Assembly: GCA_905221605.1 (NCBI GenBank)
Contig: CAJNDS010000080.1
Coordinates: 187,501 to 251,500 of the forward strand
Origin: Symbiodinium natans
Lineage: Eukaryota; Sar; Dinophyceae; Suessiales; Symbiodiniaceae
DNA: 64,000 nucleotides
Direction: 5' to 3'
The notes beneath the pieces are model-generated. The model ran no database searches. It had not been told where the DNA came from and saw only the letters and a program-made list of their open reading frames with translations. Made by a program: the position numbers and the translations under genes. Shown here in pieces: positions 50,971 through 60,606 of this stretch; the first letter of the stretch is position 1, and each line of letters starts with the position of its first letter.

Positions 50971-51480
50971 CTGAGAAGCACACCAACTATCTACAACAAA
51001 AACAAACAAACCCGAACCCTAAACCAAAAGAAAACCAAACCCTACACCCTAGACACCCTAAAGCCTAGCCCTAAACCAAACCCCAAACCCCAAACCCCAA
51101 ACCCCAAAACCTAAACCCTAAACCCAACCCAAAACCTCTGGCAGCTGGCAGGGCTAAATGCAGGGGTGACAAACATCCCCTGAACCCGAAACCCTAGACC
51201 CTAAACCCTAAAGCCTAAACCCGAAACCAACCCTAAACCCAAATCGAGAGGTTGAGATCTCTCGCGCGTCTCCTATCGTAAGGCTTAGATCCTTGCATGC
51301 CCCCACCCCACCCACCTGTAAAAAAACAAACCAAAAAAACCATCCAAAGCCCCACACTACCCTAAACCTATAGACCCTATAAACCCTATAAACCCTATAA
51401 ACCCTATAAACCCTAAAAACCCTAAAAACCCTAAACACCCTAAAGACCCTAAAAACCCTAAGAACCCTAAAACCCTAAAC

Positions 51481-51538
51481 CCTTCGCCTGCATGTCATCG
51501 TCTGGGTACTTCAGGTAAGCCAAAGAGTTGCACATAAC
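51481..51538 (-). CDS. exon of unknown protein, strongly coding
   Basis: Codes VMCNSLAYLKYPDDDMQAK; acceptor GCGGCCTCAG|G, donor GTTTAG. Confidence 0.73.
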
Positions 51539-51676
51539 CTGAGGCCGCGCGCAGAGGTGGGTCTCTGACAGGCTGTGGCTTGAGCCTTTTCGGGAACCTC
51601 CACAGGGAATGACAAGGGTTTAGCGGTTAGGGTTTAGGGTTTAGGGTTTAGGGTTTAGGGTTTAGGGTTTAGGGCT

Positions 51677-51880
51677 GCTAGACCCAAGAGTAACCTAGCA
51701 ACACAAAGGGTGCCCTTCAGGTTTGAAGGGAGCCATAAGGGAACCTAAGCCCTGAACAAAGCGAAGGAGGGCCTACGCTGGGTCCTAGTGTAAAGGACCC
51801 CAAAAAATAGACCCCAATTGGTAGGATTCCCTCACCAGAAGGACCGCAATGAGGTACCCCGAATTTCGGAAACGCCCATA
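51677..51880. mobile_element. family A and family B elements side by side
   Basis: 51677-51790 matches family A (GCTAGACCCAAGAG ... CTGGGTCCTAG, inner GGGTGCCCTT). 51796-51880 matches family B in reverse (ACCCCAATTGG ... GAGGTACCCCGAATTTCGGAA). They abut within a few bases. Confidence 0.65.
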
Positions 51881-52149
51881 TTCTTTTTTGAAGGACCGTC
51901 TTGTGAGGAACCCTATGACATATGGTATCCGTTAAGGATATCGCGGACCCAAAGTCGAGAATAACAACCCTAAACCCTGAAAATATAAAGCCCTACACCC
52001 AAAACACTCCCATAAGCCCTGAGAAGCCATAAACCCCAAACCCCTAAGTCCTAAGGGAACCCTAAACCCTAAACCCCTAAGCAACCTCCCAGGGCCTAAA
52101 TCCCCCCTACACCTTGTAAACCCTAAACCCTAAACCCTAAACCCTAAAC

Positions 52150-52213
52150 CCTCCACACTTTCTTTGAGGCCCTGACGGAACAGACTTCCGCAATCTGCTC
52201 ACAGATAAGGCAC
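52150..52213 (-). CDS. exon of unknown protein, strongly coding
   Basis: Codes CLICEQIAEVCSVRASKKVW then R; acceptor GGGCCGTAG|G, donor GTTTAG. Three cysteines in a CxxC-plus-C pattern could bind metal but no finger is complete. Confidence 0.7.
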
Positions 52214-52397
52214 CTACGGCCCGGATGGGTTTAGGGTTTAGGGTTTAGGGTTTAGGATTTAGGATTTAGGGTTTAGAGTGGGCTTAGGGTACATTTGAGA
52301 AAAATGACTCATAAGTCACATGGCCCCATAACCAACCTTACCAAGGGCTCTTTATCAAGGATTAGAAGGTATAGCAAACGTACTGGCGAGGTTTCAC

Positions 52398-52422
52398 TCC
52401 AAAAGTCGCATATCAAGTGTTG
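52398..52422 (-). CDS. micro-exon
   Basis: Eight codons QHLICDFW with acceptor CTTTGTGCAG and donor GTGAAA. Confidence 0.45.
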
Positions 52423-52532
52423 CTGCACAAAGTTGACAGTTCAGGGGGGTTTGGGTTTAGGGTTACCCTAAACCCTACACCCTACACCCTAAACCCTAAA
52501 CCCTATAAATACCCTGACCCCGCAACATACAC

Positions 52533-52562
52533 CTGAACATGCAGGCAACCCTCCACGAAAAC
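52533..52562 (-). CDS. micro-exon
   Basis: Ten codons VFVEGCLHVQ; acceptor GCTGCCTCAG|G, donor GTGTAT. Confidence 0.5.
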
Positions 52563-52981
52563 CTGAGGCAGCATAGCCGCAACACATACAAACCAGGAGA
52601 AAAAAACTCGTAGCCCACAAGTTGATACTCAACTCCTCCTCCCCTCCCCCCCCCCCCCCCCTCCCCTTCAGTGAGGTTTAGGGGCTGAGGGATTTTGGGT
52701 TTCGACACCCTAAGCCCTAAACCCTAAACCCTAAACCCTAGACCCTAAACCCTAAACCCTAAACCCCCCTCCCCCCGTCCCCGAAAGTCGCGTCGGCACC
52801 CGAGCTTGTTGTTGCGGCTTGTGCTGTCTTGCAAAGCGCTCACCTCAGAAGTGGCTTGCTTTCTTGCTCTTCGTGGGGTTTAGGGTTTAGGGTTTAGGGT
52901 TTAGGGTTTAGGGTTTGGGGTTTAGGGTTTAGGGTTTAGGGTTTAGGGTTTATGGTTTAGGAGGAAAGGTGCACAGACAGC

Positions 52982-53053
52982 CTGCGCCCGCTTCATCACT
53001 TCACCCTCACAATTCGCCTTCAGATCTGCATCCTCTTCGGCAACGTTGCAAAG
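52982..53053 (-). CDS. exon of unknown protein, strongly coding
   Basis: Twenty-four codons LCNVAEEDADLKANCEGEVM then KRAQ; acceptor TTCCTAAAG, donor GC (GCGCAG|GCTGTC). Phase 0 both sides. Acidic helical segment. Confidence 0.66.
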
Positions 53054-53147
53054 CTTTAGGAATCTAGAGCCGCGAAAAGGAAAAGGACCGAAAGACACCT
53101 AAATCTCCGAAAAAAACCCTAAATACCCCAAGTACCTACATAACCCA

Positions 53148-53198
53148 AATACCCCAAATACCCCAAATACCCCAAATACCCCAAATACCCCAAATACC
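53148..53198. repeat. (AAATACCCC)n short tandem repeat
   Basis: Six or seven copies of a 9-bp unit AAATACCCC, unrelated to the telomeric unit. Confidence 0.9.
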
Positions 53199-53297
53199 CT
53201 CAACCAACAAACCGACGAACCGACCTAAACACTAAGCCCTAACCCTTGAAGTGGCTGGCATTGACTACTCTGGGCTGCTGGCTGCTTCGCCGATGAC

Positions 53298-53345
53298 CTC
53301 CGTGATGTAGCCCATGAGAAGGTCGCAGGTCACGAGCATGTCGAT
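53298..53345 (-). CDS. exon of unknown protein, strongly coding
   Basis: Sixteen codons IDMLVTCDLLMGYITE; acceptor CTAAGCCAAG, donor GTCATC. The frame continues VIGEAASSPE to a stop at 53270, so this could alternatively be a C-terminal exon. Confidence 0.65.
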
Positions 53346-53485
53346 CTTGGCTTAGAGACTTACCCGAAACCCTACACCTTTCAGGGGACTCGTTGGAGAA
53401 CTCTTCCAGTCTTCAGAATTGGGGGAGGGAGGGGGGAAGGAGTGTGGGGGTTGAGGGTTTGGGGGTTCAGGGTCTTGGACTTCAC

Positions 53486-53547
53486 TTAAAGCTGTGTCGC
53501 GCAAGCATGCACAGAAACTCACAATCCCAGAACATCTTCACCAGACA
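53486..53547 (-). CDS. exon, possible ankyrin helix pair
   Basis: Codes CLVKMFWDCEFLCMLARHSF; acceptor CCACTCCAAG, donor GTGAAG. If preceded by ITLH from 53647 it aligns with an ankyrin repeat. Confidence 0.65.
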
Positions 53548-53646
53548 CTTGGAGTGGCCCAAAACCCAAAACTGGAAACCCTAAACCCTAAACCCTAAAC
53601 CCTAAACCCTGAACCCTGAACCCTAAACCCTGAACCCCAAGCCGAC

Positions 53647-53708
53647 ATGTAATGTGATGCCAGGCAAGGCGACGTCCGGAGTATCACGTTGCCGGTCCAG
53701 TACAGCAC
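53647..53708 (-). CDS. exon, possible ankyrin repeat
   Basis: Acceptor CTTGGCGCAG|G, donor GTCGGC. One frame reads AVLDRQRDTPDVALPGITLH, ending like an ankyrin T-P-L-H; another reads VLYWTGNVILRTSPCLASHY. The ankyrin reading joins 53547 in phase. Confidence 0.55.
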
Positions 53709-53758
53709 CTGCGCCAAGCAGCGCGTCGAAGCAAAGTGGGCAGTCCCCACCCCACCCT

Positions 53759-54160
53759 TAAGGGTTTAGGGTTTAGGGGTTTAGGTTTAGGGGTTTAGGG
53801 TTTAGGGTTTAGGGGTTTGGGTTTAGAGTTTAGGGGTTTAGGGGTTTAGGGTTTAGGGTTTAGGGGTTTAGGGGTTTAGGGTTTAGGGGTTTAGGGGTTG
53901 AGGGGTTTAGGGTTTAGGGGTTTAGGGTTTAGGGGTTTAGGGTTTTAGGGGGTTTAGGGTTTAGGGGTTGGGGTTTAAGGGCTTAGGGTTTGGGTCTAGG
54001 GGTTTAGGGTTAGGGTTTAGGGGCTTAGGGTTAGGGGTTTAGGGGTTTAGGGGTTTAGGGTTAGGGTTTAAGTGTTTGGTGTTTGGTGTTTAGGGTTTAG
54101 GGTTTAGGGTTTAGGGTTTAGGGTTTAGGGTTTAGAGTTTAGGTTAGGGGTTTAGGGGTT
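53759..54160. repeat. long mixed array of TTTAGGG / TTTAGGGG
   Basis: About 400 bp, the longest telomere-type tract of the window, mixing 7- and 8-bp units with one-base slips. Confidence 0.95.
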
Positions 54161-54237
54161 TAGGGTTTAGGGGGTGTAGGAGTTCGGGGTTTAGGGTTCA
54201 GGTCTGAGGGTTTTTGGCATCGGGTTTGGGGGGATAC

Positions 54238-54309
54238 CGCTGAATTAATTATATGCAAGAAGAAGTTCATCCCTTTAGTGGAGCCTCCCCCCAACATCGA
54301 AGGGCGCCC
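54238..54309 (-). CDS. exon of unknown protein, strongly coding
   Basis: Twenty-four codons GRPSMLGGGSTKGMNFFLHI then INSA; acceptor CGAAACGTAG|G, donor GTATCC. Confidence 0.7.
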
Positions 54310-54502
54310 CTACGTTTCGGAAGCCTGGTACCTCGGCCTCACTGTGCACGAGAGGTTTACTTGGTGAGGCTAGCTGGGTTGAGGGGTTTAAACTTTCAGG
54401 TTTGTAGCCCCTAAGCCCCTAAGCCCTAAGCCCTAAGCCCTAAGGCCCTAACCCTAAACCCTAAACCCTAAACCCTGAACCTTAAACCCTCAACCCTTAA
54501 AC

Positions 54503-54541
54503 CATGAACCGATGGAAAGCCAAGGGCTTTTAGTGGAGTCC
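54503..54541 (-). CDS. candidate exon
   Basis: Codes DSTKSPWLSIGS; acceptor GTTCAGCAG|G, donor GTTTAA (or GTTCAT). Confidence 0.55.
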
Positions 54542-54953
54542 CTGCTGAACATGGAACCTTACGCATGCCGGGTTTAGGGTTTAGGGTTTAGGGTTTAGGG
54601 TTTAGGGTTTAGGGTTTAGGGTTTAGGGTTTAGGGTTTAGGGCAACATAGAAACGCTGGCAAGACACAGATGGTGGGGTTTCGTGTAGGGCAAGCCGGCT
54701 AAACCTTATGCACCCTAAAGCGTATAGCCCTATAACCCTCTAGGCCTTCAAAACTATAACCCTAAATAAACCCTTAACTCCCTAACCCTAAACCCTAAAC
54801 CCTACACCCTAAACCCTAAAACTCGCTAAACCCTAAACCCTAAACCCTAAAACTCCCTAAACCCTATACCCTAAAACGCCCTAAACCCTAAACCCCCTAA
54901 AGAAAAAACAAGCCATAAAACCTAAACCCCGAAAACCCTGAACCCCTAAACCC

Positions 54954-54955
<2 letters not shown>

Positions 54956-55033
<78 letters not shown>

Positions 55034-55113
55034 CCCCCCCCCCCGCCCCCCCCCCCCCCCCCCCCCCCCCCCCACCCCCCCCCCCCCCCCCCGCCCCCCA
55101 CCCCCCCCCCCCG

Positions 55114-55167
<54 letters not shown>

Positions 55168-55230
55168 CCCCCCCCCCCCCCCGCCCCCTCCCCCCCCCCC
55201 CCCCGCCCCCCCCCCCACCTGCCCCCCAAA
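54956..55230. repeat. 270-bp poly-C tract
   Basis: Almost pure C with about ten G, A or T interruptions, followed by an A-run. It begins straight after ACCCCTAAACCCAA, so it probably grew from the CCC of a telomeric unit. Minus-strand Gly-only frames across it are not genes. Length may be affected by sequencing. Confidence 0.95.
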
Positions 55231-55355
55231 AAAAAAAAACAAAAAACAAGAACCCTCAAAACTATACCTTAAACCATAAAGCCCCCAAACCCTCAACACT
55301 AAACCCTAAAGCCTAAACCCCCTAAACCCTAAACCCGAAACCCTAAACCCTAAAC

Positions 55356-55425
55356 CCGTAAGATCCGATGAAGTAGCCAGGTGACCCATGAGCTTTAACA
55401 TCTTCAGAGCCTCAGGGAGATTTGG
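55356..55425 (-). CDS. exon of unknown protein, strongly coding
   Basis: Codes PNLPEALKMLKLMGHLATSS then DLT; acceptor CTACCTGAAG, donor GTTTAG. Helical. Confidence 0.73.
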
Positions 55426-55794
55426 CTTCAGGTAGGTTCTGGGTTTAGGGTTTAGGGTTCAGGGTTCAGGGTTAAGGGTTAAGGGCTCAGGGTTTAGGGT
55501 TTAGGGTTTGGGGTTAGGGCTTAGGGTTTAGGGATTTCGGGTTTGGCAGGTTTTGGGATTTCGGGCTTTAGGGGGTTTAGGGTTTCGGGCTTTCGGGGGT
55601 CCACGGTTCAGGGATTTCGGGCTTTGGAAGGGTTGGGCGCATTCGCTGTTTGAAGGGCTTTGGGCTTTCGAGCATCGCCAGCTGAGGAGCTCAAGTATGC
55701 GTTTCCCCAAACACTCTAAACTCAAGAATGTTTAGGGTTTAGGGTTTAGGGTTTAGGGTTTAGGGTTTAGGGTTTAGGGTTTAGGGTTTAGGGC

Positions 55795-56100
55795 AACAAA
55801 CTCAAGGTGACCACGCGATCTGTGAACCCTTGCAAGCACATCGAATCATCCGAAGACAAGCGAAGAGAAGCTGGCGCACTGATTCGCGGCCGCGCCTTTA
55901 ATAACTTTGGACGGAACATGGTTGAGGCAATGATAGAGAAGCAAGCATGGTAAAGCGATACCTCTCGTGCCCCTTGCTCCTTGATTTGTGAGTAGTGCAG
56001 AAGTAAAAAGTACTTTCGTGGTTCCACTTTTGCCTTAGTTCCGGTTTGAACCGTTGGCAGGATATGAATCTGCAAATCCACAAATGAGAGATCATCTCGA
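55795..56100. other. coding-like island inside an intron, strand undecided
   Basis: Plus strand: about 50 codons with DKRREAGALIRGRAFNNFGR and NMVEAMIEKQAW, then a stop at 55951. Minus strand: a 97-codon frame with SAPASLRLSSDDSMCLQGF. Unusually long for this window and free of telomeric repeats. Confidence 0.4.
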
Positions 56101-56388
56101 ACCTAGCTTGCCTTTGAAGCTCAGCTTAGCAGCCCATGAGGACAGTACGCCCGGGGTATGGGGAGTTCTCAACACTAAGGTCCCTTTCGGGGGCTTCCTA
56201 CTTCCCATTTAATATGGAGTCGTATATTTAGTGTAACTCAAATAGGGACCATACTTGTAGGGAATATGATCCCAAAATAGCCCTAAACCCTAAACCCTAA
56301 ACCCTAAACCCTAAACCCTAAACCCTAAATCCTAAACCCTAAACCCTAAACCCCAAACCCTAAACATCGGTTCTTTTGATCCCCTTAC

Positions 56389-56453
56389 AGACTCCCTTGA
56401 GCCAGGCTATCACTGGGACCCTGACGCAGGCGCAGTTGAAGGGCCCGCAACCC
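56389..56453 (-). CDS. candidate exon
   Basis: Acceptor GCCCTGCAG|G and donor GTAAGG. Reads LRALQLRLRQGPSDSLAQGS. The plus strand has an equally good acceptor (TTTTGATCCCCTTACAG) and is open to GTTTAG (SQAITGTLTQAQLKGPQPLQ), so the strand is unsettled. Confidence 0.45.
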
Positions 56454-56819
56454 CTGCAGGGCAGACGAAAGGTTTAGGTTTAGGGTTTAGGGTTTAGGGT
56501 TTAGGGTTTAGGGTTTAGGGTTTAGGGTTTAGGGTTTAGGGTTTAGGGTTTAGGGTTTAGGGTTTAGGGTTTAGGGTAGTATGTGATGAACCCGAACTCC
56601 CAACCCTAACTCCCAGGGGCATGTGAAGCTTTGAACTTAGGGCCAGGTCTTGAGGTCCCTCGGTCTTTTTGGGAGTTCTCCAGGCCCGAAGCAGTTTCGG
56701 GTTTAGGGTTTATGGTTCAGGGGTTTGGCTAGGGGGGTTTGGGGGATTGGGGTTCTGAGGGTTTTGAGGGCTTTGGGTATTAACTTGCTACCTGCCTGAA
56801 ACCCTGAGCCCGAAACAAC

Positions 56820-56893
56820 GCCGCTCCGTCCCTGGCAGAAAAGTCTTCTTTCGTTAAGCATCGCAGTGTTTCAGCCTTGCCGCCCCGAAAGGC
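56820..56893 (-). CDS. exon of unknown protein, strongly coding
   Basis: Codes AFRGGKAETLRCLTKEDFSA then RDGA; acceptor GTGAGGAG|G, donor GTTGTT. Confidence 0.65.
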
Positions 56894-57061
56894 CTCCTCA
56901 CCCTAAAGCGCCGTGCCAACCCTAAACCCCTAAACCCCGAAACCGACTAAACCCCCTAAATCCCTAAACGCCTAAAGAAGCTAAGGATCTCCTGCATTCT
57001 TCTCGCGAAAAATGACATCTTGCAAAAACCACTAAACCCCTAAACCCCTAAGACCACAAAC

Positions 57062-57110
57062 TCCAATCAGCTCTGAAACGATGCCTGACTCTTGTCAGGA
57101 GCCGGCTGAC
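57062..57110 (-). CDS. exon of unknown protein
   Basis: Codes VSRLLTRVRHRFRADW; acceptor CACATGCCAG|G, donor GTTTGT. Confidence 0.6.
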
Positions 57111-57424
57111 CTGGCATGTGGGAAGTCTTAGGGCTTGGTCTTAGGGTTTAGGGTTTAGGGTTTAGGGTTTAGGGTTTAGGGTTTAGGGTTTAGGGTTTAG
57201 GGTTCAGGGTTCAGGGTTTAGGGTTTAGGGTTTAGGGTTTAGGGTCTAGGGTCTAGGGTCTCGGGTTTGGTTATTATCATCTCTTAGCATGGGCCCTTAA
57301 ACGGGGGACCCCCCTTAGATGCCCTGTATATACCCTCTAGAACCCAAGAGCCCATACTTCAGGGAGTTTGAGGTTGCGTAGCCCTAAACCCTAAACCCTA
57401 AACCCTAAACCCTAAACCCTAAAC

Positions 57425-57527
57425 CCTCAAAGATAGCATCGTCTGCCCTGGCAGGGTGTAGGGGATAATCGGAGAATTCCATTCACGATTGGGCTGGCGA
57501 TTGGCAGGCTTCGCTTGGCGAAGCATG
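57425..57527 (-). CDS. exon of unknown protein, strongly coding
   Basis: Thirty-four codons MLRQAKPANRQPNREWNSPI then IPYTLPGQTMLSLR. Acceptor GAGACACCAG, donor GTTTAG. It opens with ATG, but the acceptor just upstream suggests an internal exon. Confidence 0.72.
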
Positions 57528-57844
57528 CTGGTGTCTCGGCACGCGTGGCATGTCCGGGGGTTTGTTAGGAGAACTTCTAACAGCCTGAAGCCTGTAAACT
57601 CCCTGTATGTAAGGGTACTGACGGCCCCCCCCTAACCCTGAACCCTGAACCCTAAACTCTCTAAACCCTAAACTCTCTAAACCCTAAACCCTAAACCCTA
57701 AACCCTAAACCCTAAACCCTAAACCCTAAACCCTAAACCCCTAAACTCCAAAGGATGGGCCCTTGGGTTCTTTTGGTGTATATAAGGGAAGGGCACCTTA
57801 AAGGAAGGGCCGATACAAAGGGCCCTTGTGACGACCCTGTAGGC

Positions 57845-58016
57845 TTGGGATGCTCTCCTTTATACTCAGAGTCCTCAATCGGGTTTGGGGTTTGGGGTTT
57901 AGGGTTTAGGGTTTAGGGTTCAGGGTTTAGGGTTTAGGGTTTAGGGTTTAGGAATTAAGATAAGGGGGTACCTTAATACCGATTAAGGACTGTTAGCATA
58001 AGGGGGAGCATCCCAA
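57845..58016. mobile_element. family D element split by a telomeric tract
   Basis: Left piece 57845-57881 (TTGGGATGCTCTCCTTTATA ... GTCCTCAATCGGG) and right piece about 57955-58016 (TACCGATTAAGGACTGTTAG ... GGGGGAGCATCCCAA) form one inverted-repeat element. Between them lie about 75 bp of GGGTTTAGGG repeats. Confidence 0.75.
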
Positions 58017-58223
58017 CTGTAAGCCCTCTAAACCCTGCGCGCTGTACCAGGCCTCAGCCCCCTAAACTATTCAGGTTTAGGGTTTAGGGTTTAGGGTTCA
58101 GGGTTTAGGGTTTGTTTAGGGTTCAGGGTTTAGGGTTTAGGGTTTGGGGTTTAGGGAAGCCCGATATTTGCAAAGCTGAACTCTTGCCGGCGTGGCCAGT
58201 GTGCCATCCAGCAGAGAGGACAC

Positions 58224-58258
58224 CTGGCCCGATGTTCGCGATAAAGGGCGATGAGCCG
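58224..58258 (-). CDS. candidate exon
   Basis: Codes RLIALYREHRA; acceptor ACCCTGAG, donor GTGTCC. Confidence 0.48.
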
Positions 58259-58451
58259 CTCAGGGTTTGGGTTTTGGGGGGGCTCGTTTCTCAAACATTT
58301 GTGGTCCAGAATCTCTTCAGAGGAGGGCCCCCTCCCCCACCCCCCCCTCACCTGTTTAGGGTTTAGGGTTTAGGGTTAAGGGTTGAGGGTTGAGGGTTTA
58401 GGGTTTAGAGGTCAGGGTCGGGTCCAGGTTAAACCCTAAACCCGTGACTAC

Positions 58452-58523
58452 GACTCCCCCGGCTGGGCCCAACGTGTGTTTCCCACATCGGCAAAGTCGG
58501 TAAAGCTGAGAACTTGAAGCGTC
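58452..58523 (-). CDS. exon of unknown protein, strongly coding
   Basis: Codes TLQVLSFTDFADVGNTRWAQ then PGES; acceptor CTAGCCTCAG|G, donor GTAGTC. Confidence 0.68.
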
Positions 58524-58619
58524 CTGAGGCTAGGCTTTTGGGGCTTTACACTTCGGTTTCGGGCCCTAAACCCTAAACCCCAAACCCCAAACCCTAAACC
58601 CTAACCCTAAACCCTAAAC

Positions 58620-58688
58620 CCTGTCAGGGGAAGTAGGGTATGCCAAAAAGAAGTCCATGGACGCGCATTTGGGGGACACCTCTTTCTT
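58620..58688 (-). CDS. exon of unknown protein, strongly coding
   Basis: Twenty-three codons KKEVSPKCASMDFFLAYPTS then PDR; acceptor TTGCGTACAG, donor GTTTAG. Confidence 0.7.
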
Positions 58689-58823
58689 CTGTACGCAAAT
58701 CCGACAAAAACCCTCAACGCACAAGCTAATATTTTAATATTCTCCAGAACACACCCTGAACCCTAAACCCTAAACCCTCAACGCTAACCTATCAACTTTC
58801 AACAAGTCAAAGCAACCCTAAAC

Positions 58824-58871
58824 CCCCGGGGCCCATGCCATTTCGTACTCTGCTTTGGGCGAGGCTGGCGC
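58824..58871 (-). CDS. exon of unknown protein
   Basis: Sixteen codons APASPKAEYEMAWAPG; acceptor GGGGCCAG|G, donor GTTTAG. In phase with 58620-58688 (0/0). Confidence 0.66.
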
Positions 58872-58927
58872 CTGGCCCCCAAACGGAACAACACCCAGAC
58901 TTCGGCTTAGGGTTGAGAGGTTTAGGG

Positions 58928-59012
58928 CCTTATACCAGTCCGTAACAGGGACCATAGTAGGGGGTACTAGAATCCCTATTAAGGACTGTTGGTGTAAGGG
59001 GGAACATCCCAA
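58928..59012. mobile_element. inverted-repeat element, family D
   Basis: CCTTATACCAGTCC mirrors GGACTGTTGGTGTAAGG, followed by GGGAACATCCCAA; inner GGGACCATAG / CTAGAATCCC. Confidence 0.78.
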
Positions 59013-59228
59013 GTTTCGGGGGTTAGTGGTTGACGGGTGTAGCGTTCAGGAGTTAGGGGTTTAGGGTGTAGTGGTTTCGGGGGCTTCGGTGGTCCGCCCT
59101 GAGGGATGATTGGTGTGGCAGGGGTTGGGTTCAGGGGTTTAGGGTTTAGGGTTTGGGGTTTGGGGTTTGGGGTTTAGGGTTTAGGGTTTAGGGTTTAGGG
59201 TTAGGGGTTAGGGGTTGCTGTTTCGGGC

Positions 59229-59327
59229 CTGGGGGCATCTGGCAGAGTTTTGGGAGCCAAGCAGCTTGAAACACGACAATGGCCTTAGTCCTATGACCAC
59301 CAACAACAACGCCACACAGCAGCCCAC
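59229..59327 (-). CDS. exon, membrane-like segment
   Basis: Thirty-three codons: VGCCVALLLVVIGLRPLSCF (a likely membrane helix) then KLLGSQNSARCPQ. Acceptor ATAGCCAG|G; donor GC (CCCCAG|GCCCGA). Confidence 0.6.
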
Positions 59328-59745
59328 CTGGCTATTGAGGGTTTGGGATGTAGGGCTTAGGAGGATTAACGCGATGGGCGTTCGAACGTCCTCCGAACTG
59401 AGTTCCAATAAAGACATGAGAAACCAAAGCCAACTTTAGTTGTAGGCTACTTAAATTCAAAAATCTAGGCTAGATAAAACGTTATATATATATATATATA
59501 TGGATATGCACATTTTGGCTGATTCTCTGTAGAAGGGGTTTCATTATGATAAACTACAAGAAAATACTGGGGCTCCTAAGGCACCTCTTCAAGAAACGAG
59601 TGGTGCTGCGTTCGGAAAGTTACAGTTCTAGATTGCAACTCGCTGGCATAAATCCCTATTAAGGACTGCTAGTATAAGGGAGAACATCCCAACCCTAACC
59701 CTAAACCCTAAACCCTAAACCCCAAACGAAAAGAACCAACAAAAC

Positions 59746-59840
59746 AATCCCGGGCTGTTTGATCCCGTCCTGGAGCAGCGCGTACGAGCAGCGCAGCATC
59801 GCTGCGACGACGTAGCCGGGGTGCAGCTCCCCTTCGCACG
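59746..59840 (-). CDS. exon of unknown protein, strongly coding
   Basis: Codes EGELHPGYVVAAMLRCSYAL then LQDGIKQPGI; acceptor CCCTGAAG (or GCGAAG|G), donor GTTTTG. Confidence 0.66.
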
Positions 59841-59929
59841 CTTCAGGGTTTAGGGTTTGGGGTTTGGGGTTTAGGGTTTGGGGTTTAGGGTTTAGGATTT
59901 GGGGTTTAGGGTTTAGGGTTTAGGGTTTA

Positions 59930-60430
59930 GGGCAGTGCTCTGCTGGCCCCTCCAACTGAGATCTACAAGAGCCCAATGCCCCTCCATCAAGGAATATACA
60001 AACTATAGAGATCTCTTATCTTCTATGCAAGGCATAATCACTCGGGCGCCCCTTCATTCAGGCAACTGCCTTAAACTACATAGGGGTGCTTCTTGCGAAG
60101 GCAGGGGCCTGTGTTCAGATGACCCTCGTCCCAGAAACGGCTAAATAAAGCAGGCTAAAAGACCAGTAGTGCGAACCACGCGGGCCCTCGGCAACGCAAG
60201 CATGGCTTAAGGGAGCACCAGAAATTTCCTACTTTTGCTGGTGCATCTGCTTGTGCTCACTGATAGTAGGGCGGGATGTCCGAGGGCCTATGCCTATATC
60301 CAGGAATATAATTCGACTAAATTCAGGGAGTTCTGTTTTGCACAGTCAGGGGTGTATTCCTCAACTACCAGGATGAAGTTAACTAATTTAAGGCCCTAAA
60401 CCCTGAAACCCTGAACCCTACACCCGAAAA
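59930..60430. other. unique intron interior
   Basis: Non-repetitive 500 bp. One 69-codon plus-strand frame without splice structure. No gene called. Confidence 0.45.
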
Positions 60431-60545
60431 CCTATAAGTTGGGCACGCTGAAGCGGAACCGCTCGCACCCTAAACCCTAAACCCTAAACCCTAAACCCTA
60501 AACCCTAAACCCTAAACCCTAAACCCTAAACCCTAAACCCTACAC

Positions 60546-60606
60546 CTCAATCGGAAGCCGAAGGGTGCCTCGCTCAGGATCTGTCTCCTGGGACCACAAA
60601 GTGCTT
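60546..60606 (-). CDS. exon of unknown protein, strongly coding
   Basis: Codes STLWSQETDPERGTLRLPIE; acceptor GAACTCAAAG, donor GTGTAG directly before the telomeric tract. Confidence 0.7.

Noticed and set aside
54881-55299. Three long minus-strand frames of almost pure glycine
   Set aside because: They are translations of the poly-C tract in three phases; no codon structure or splice signals.
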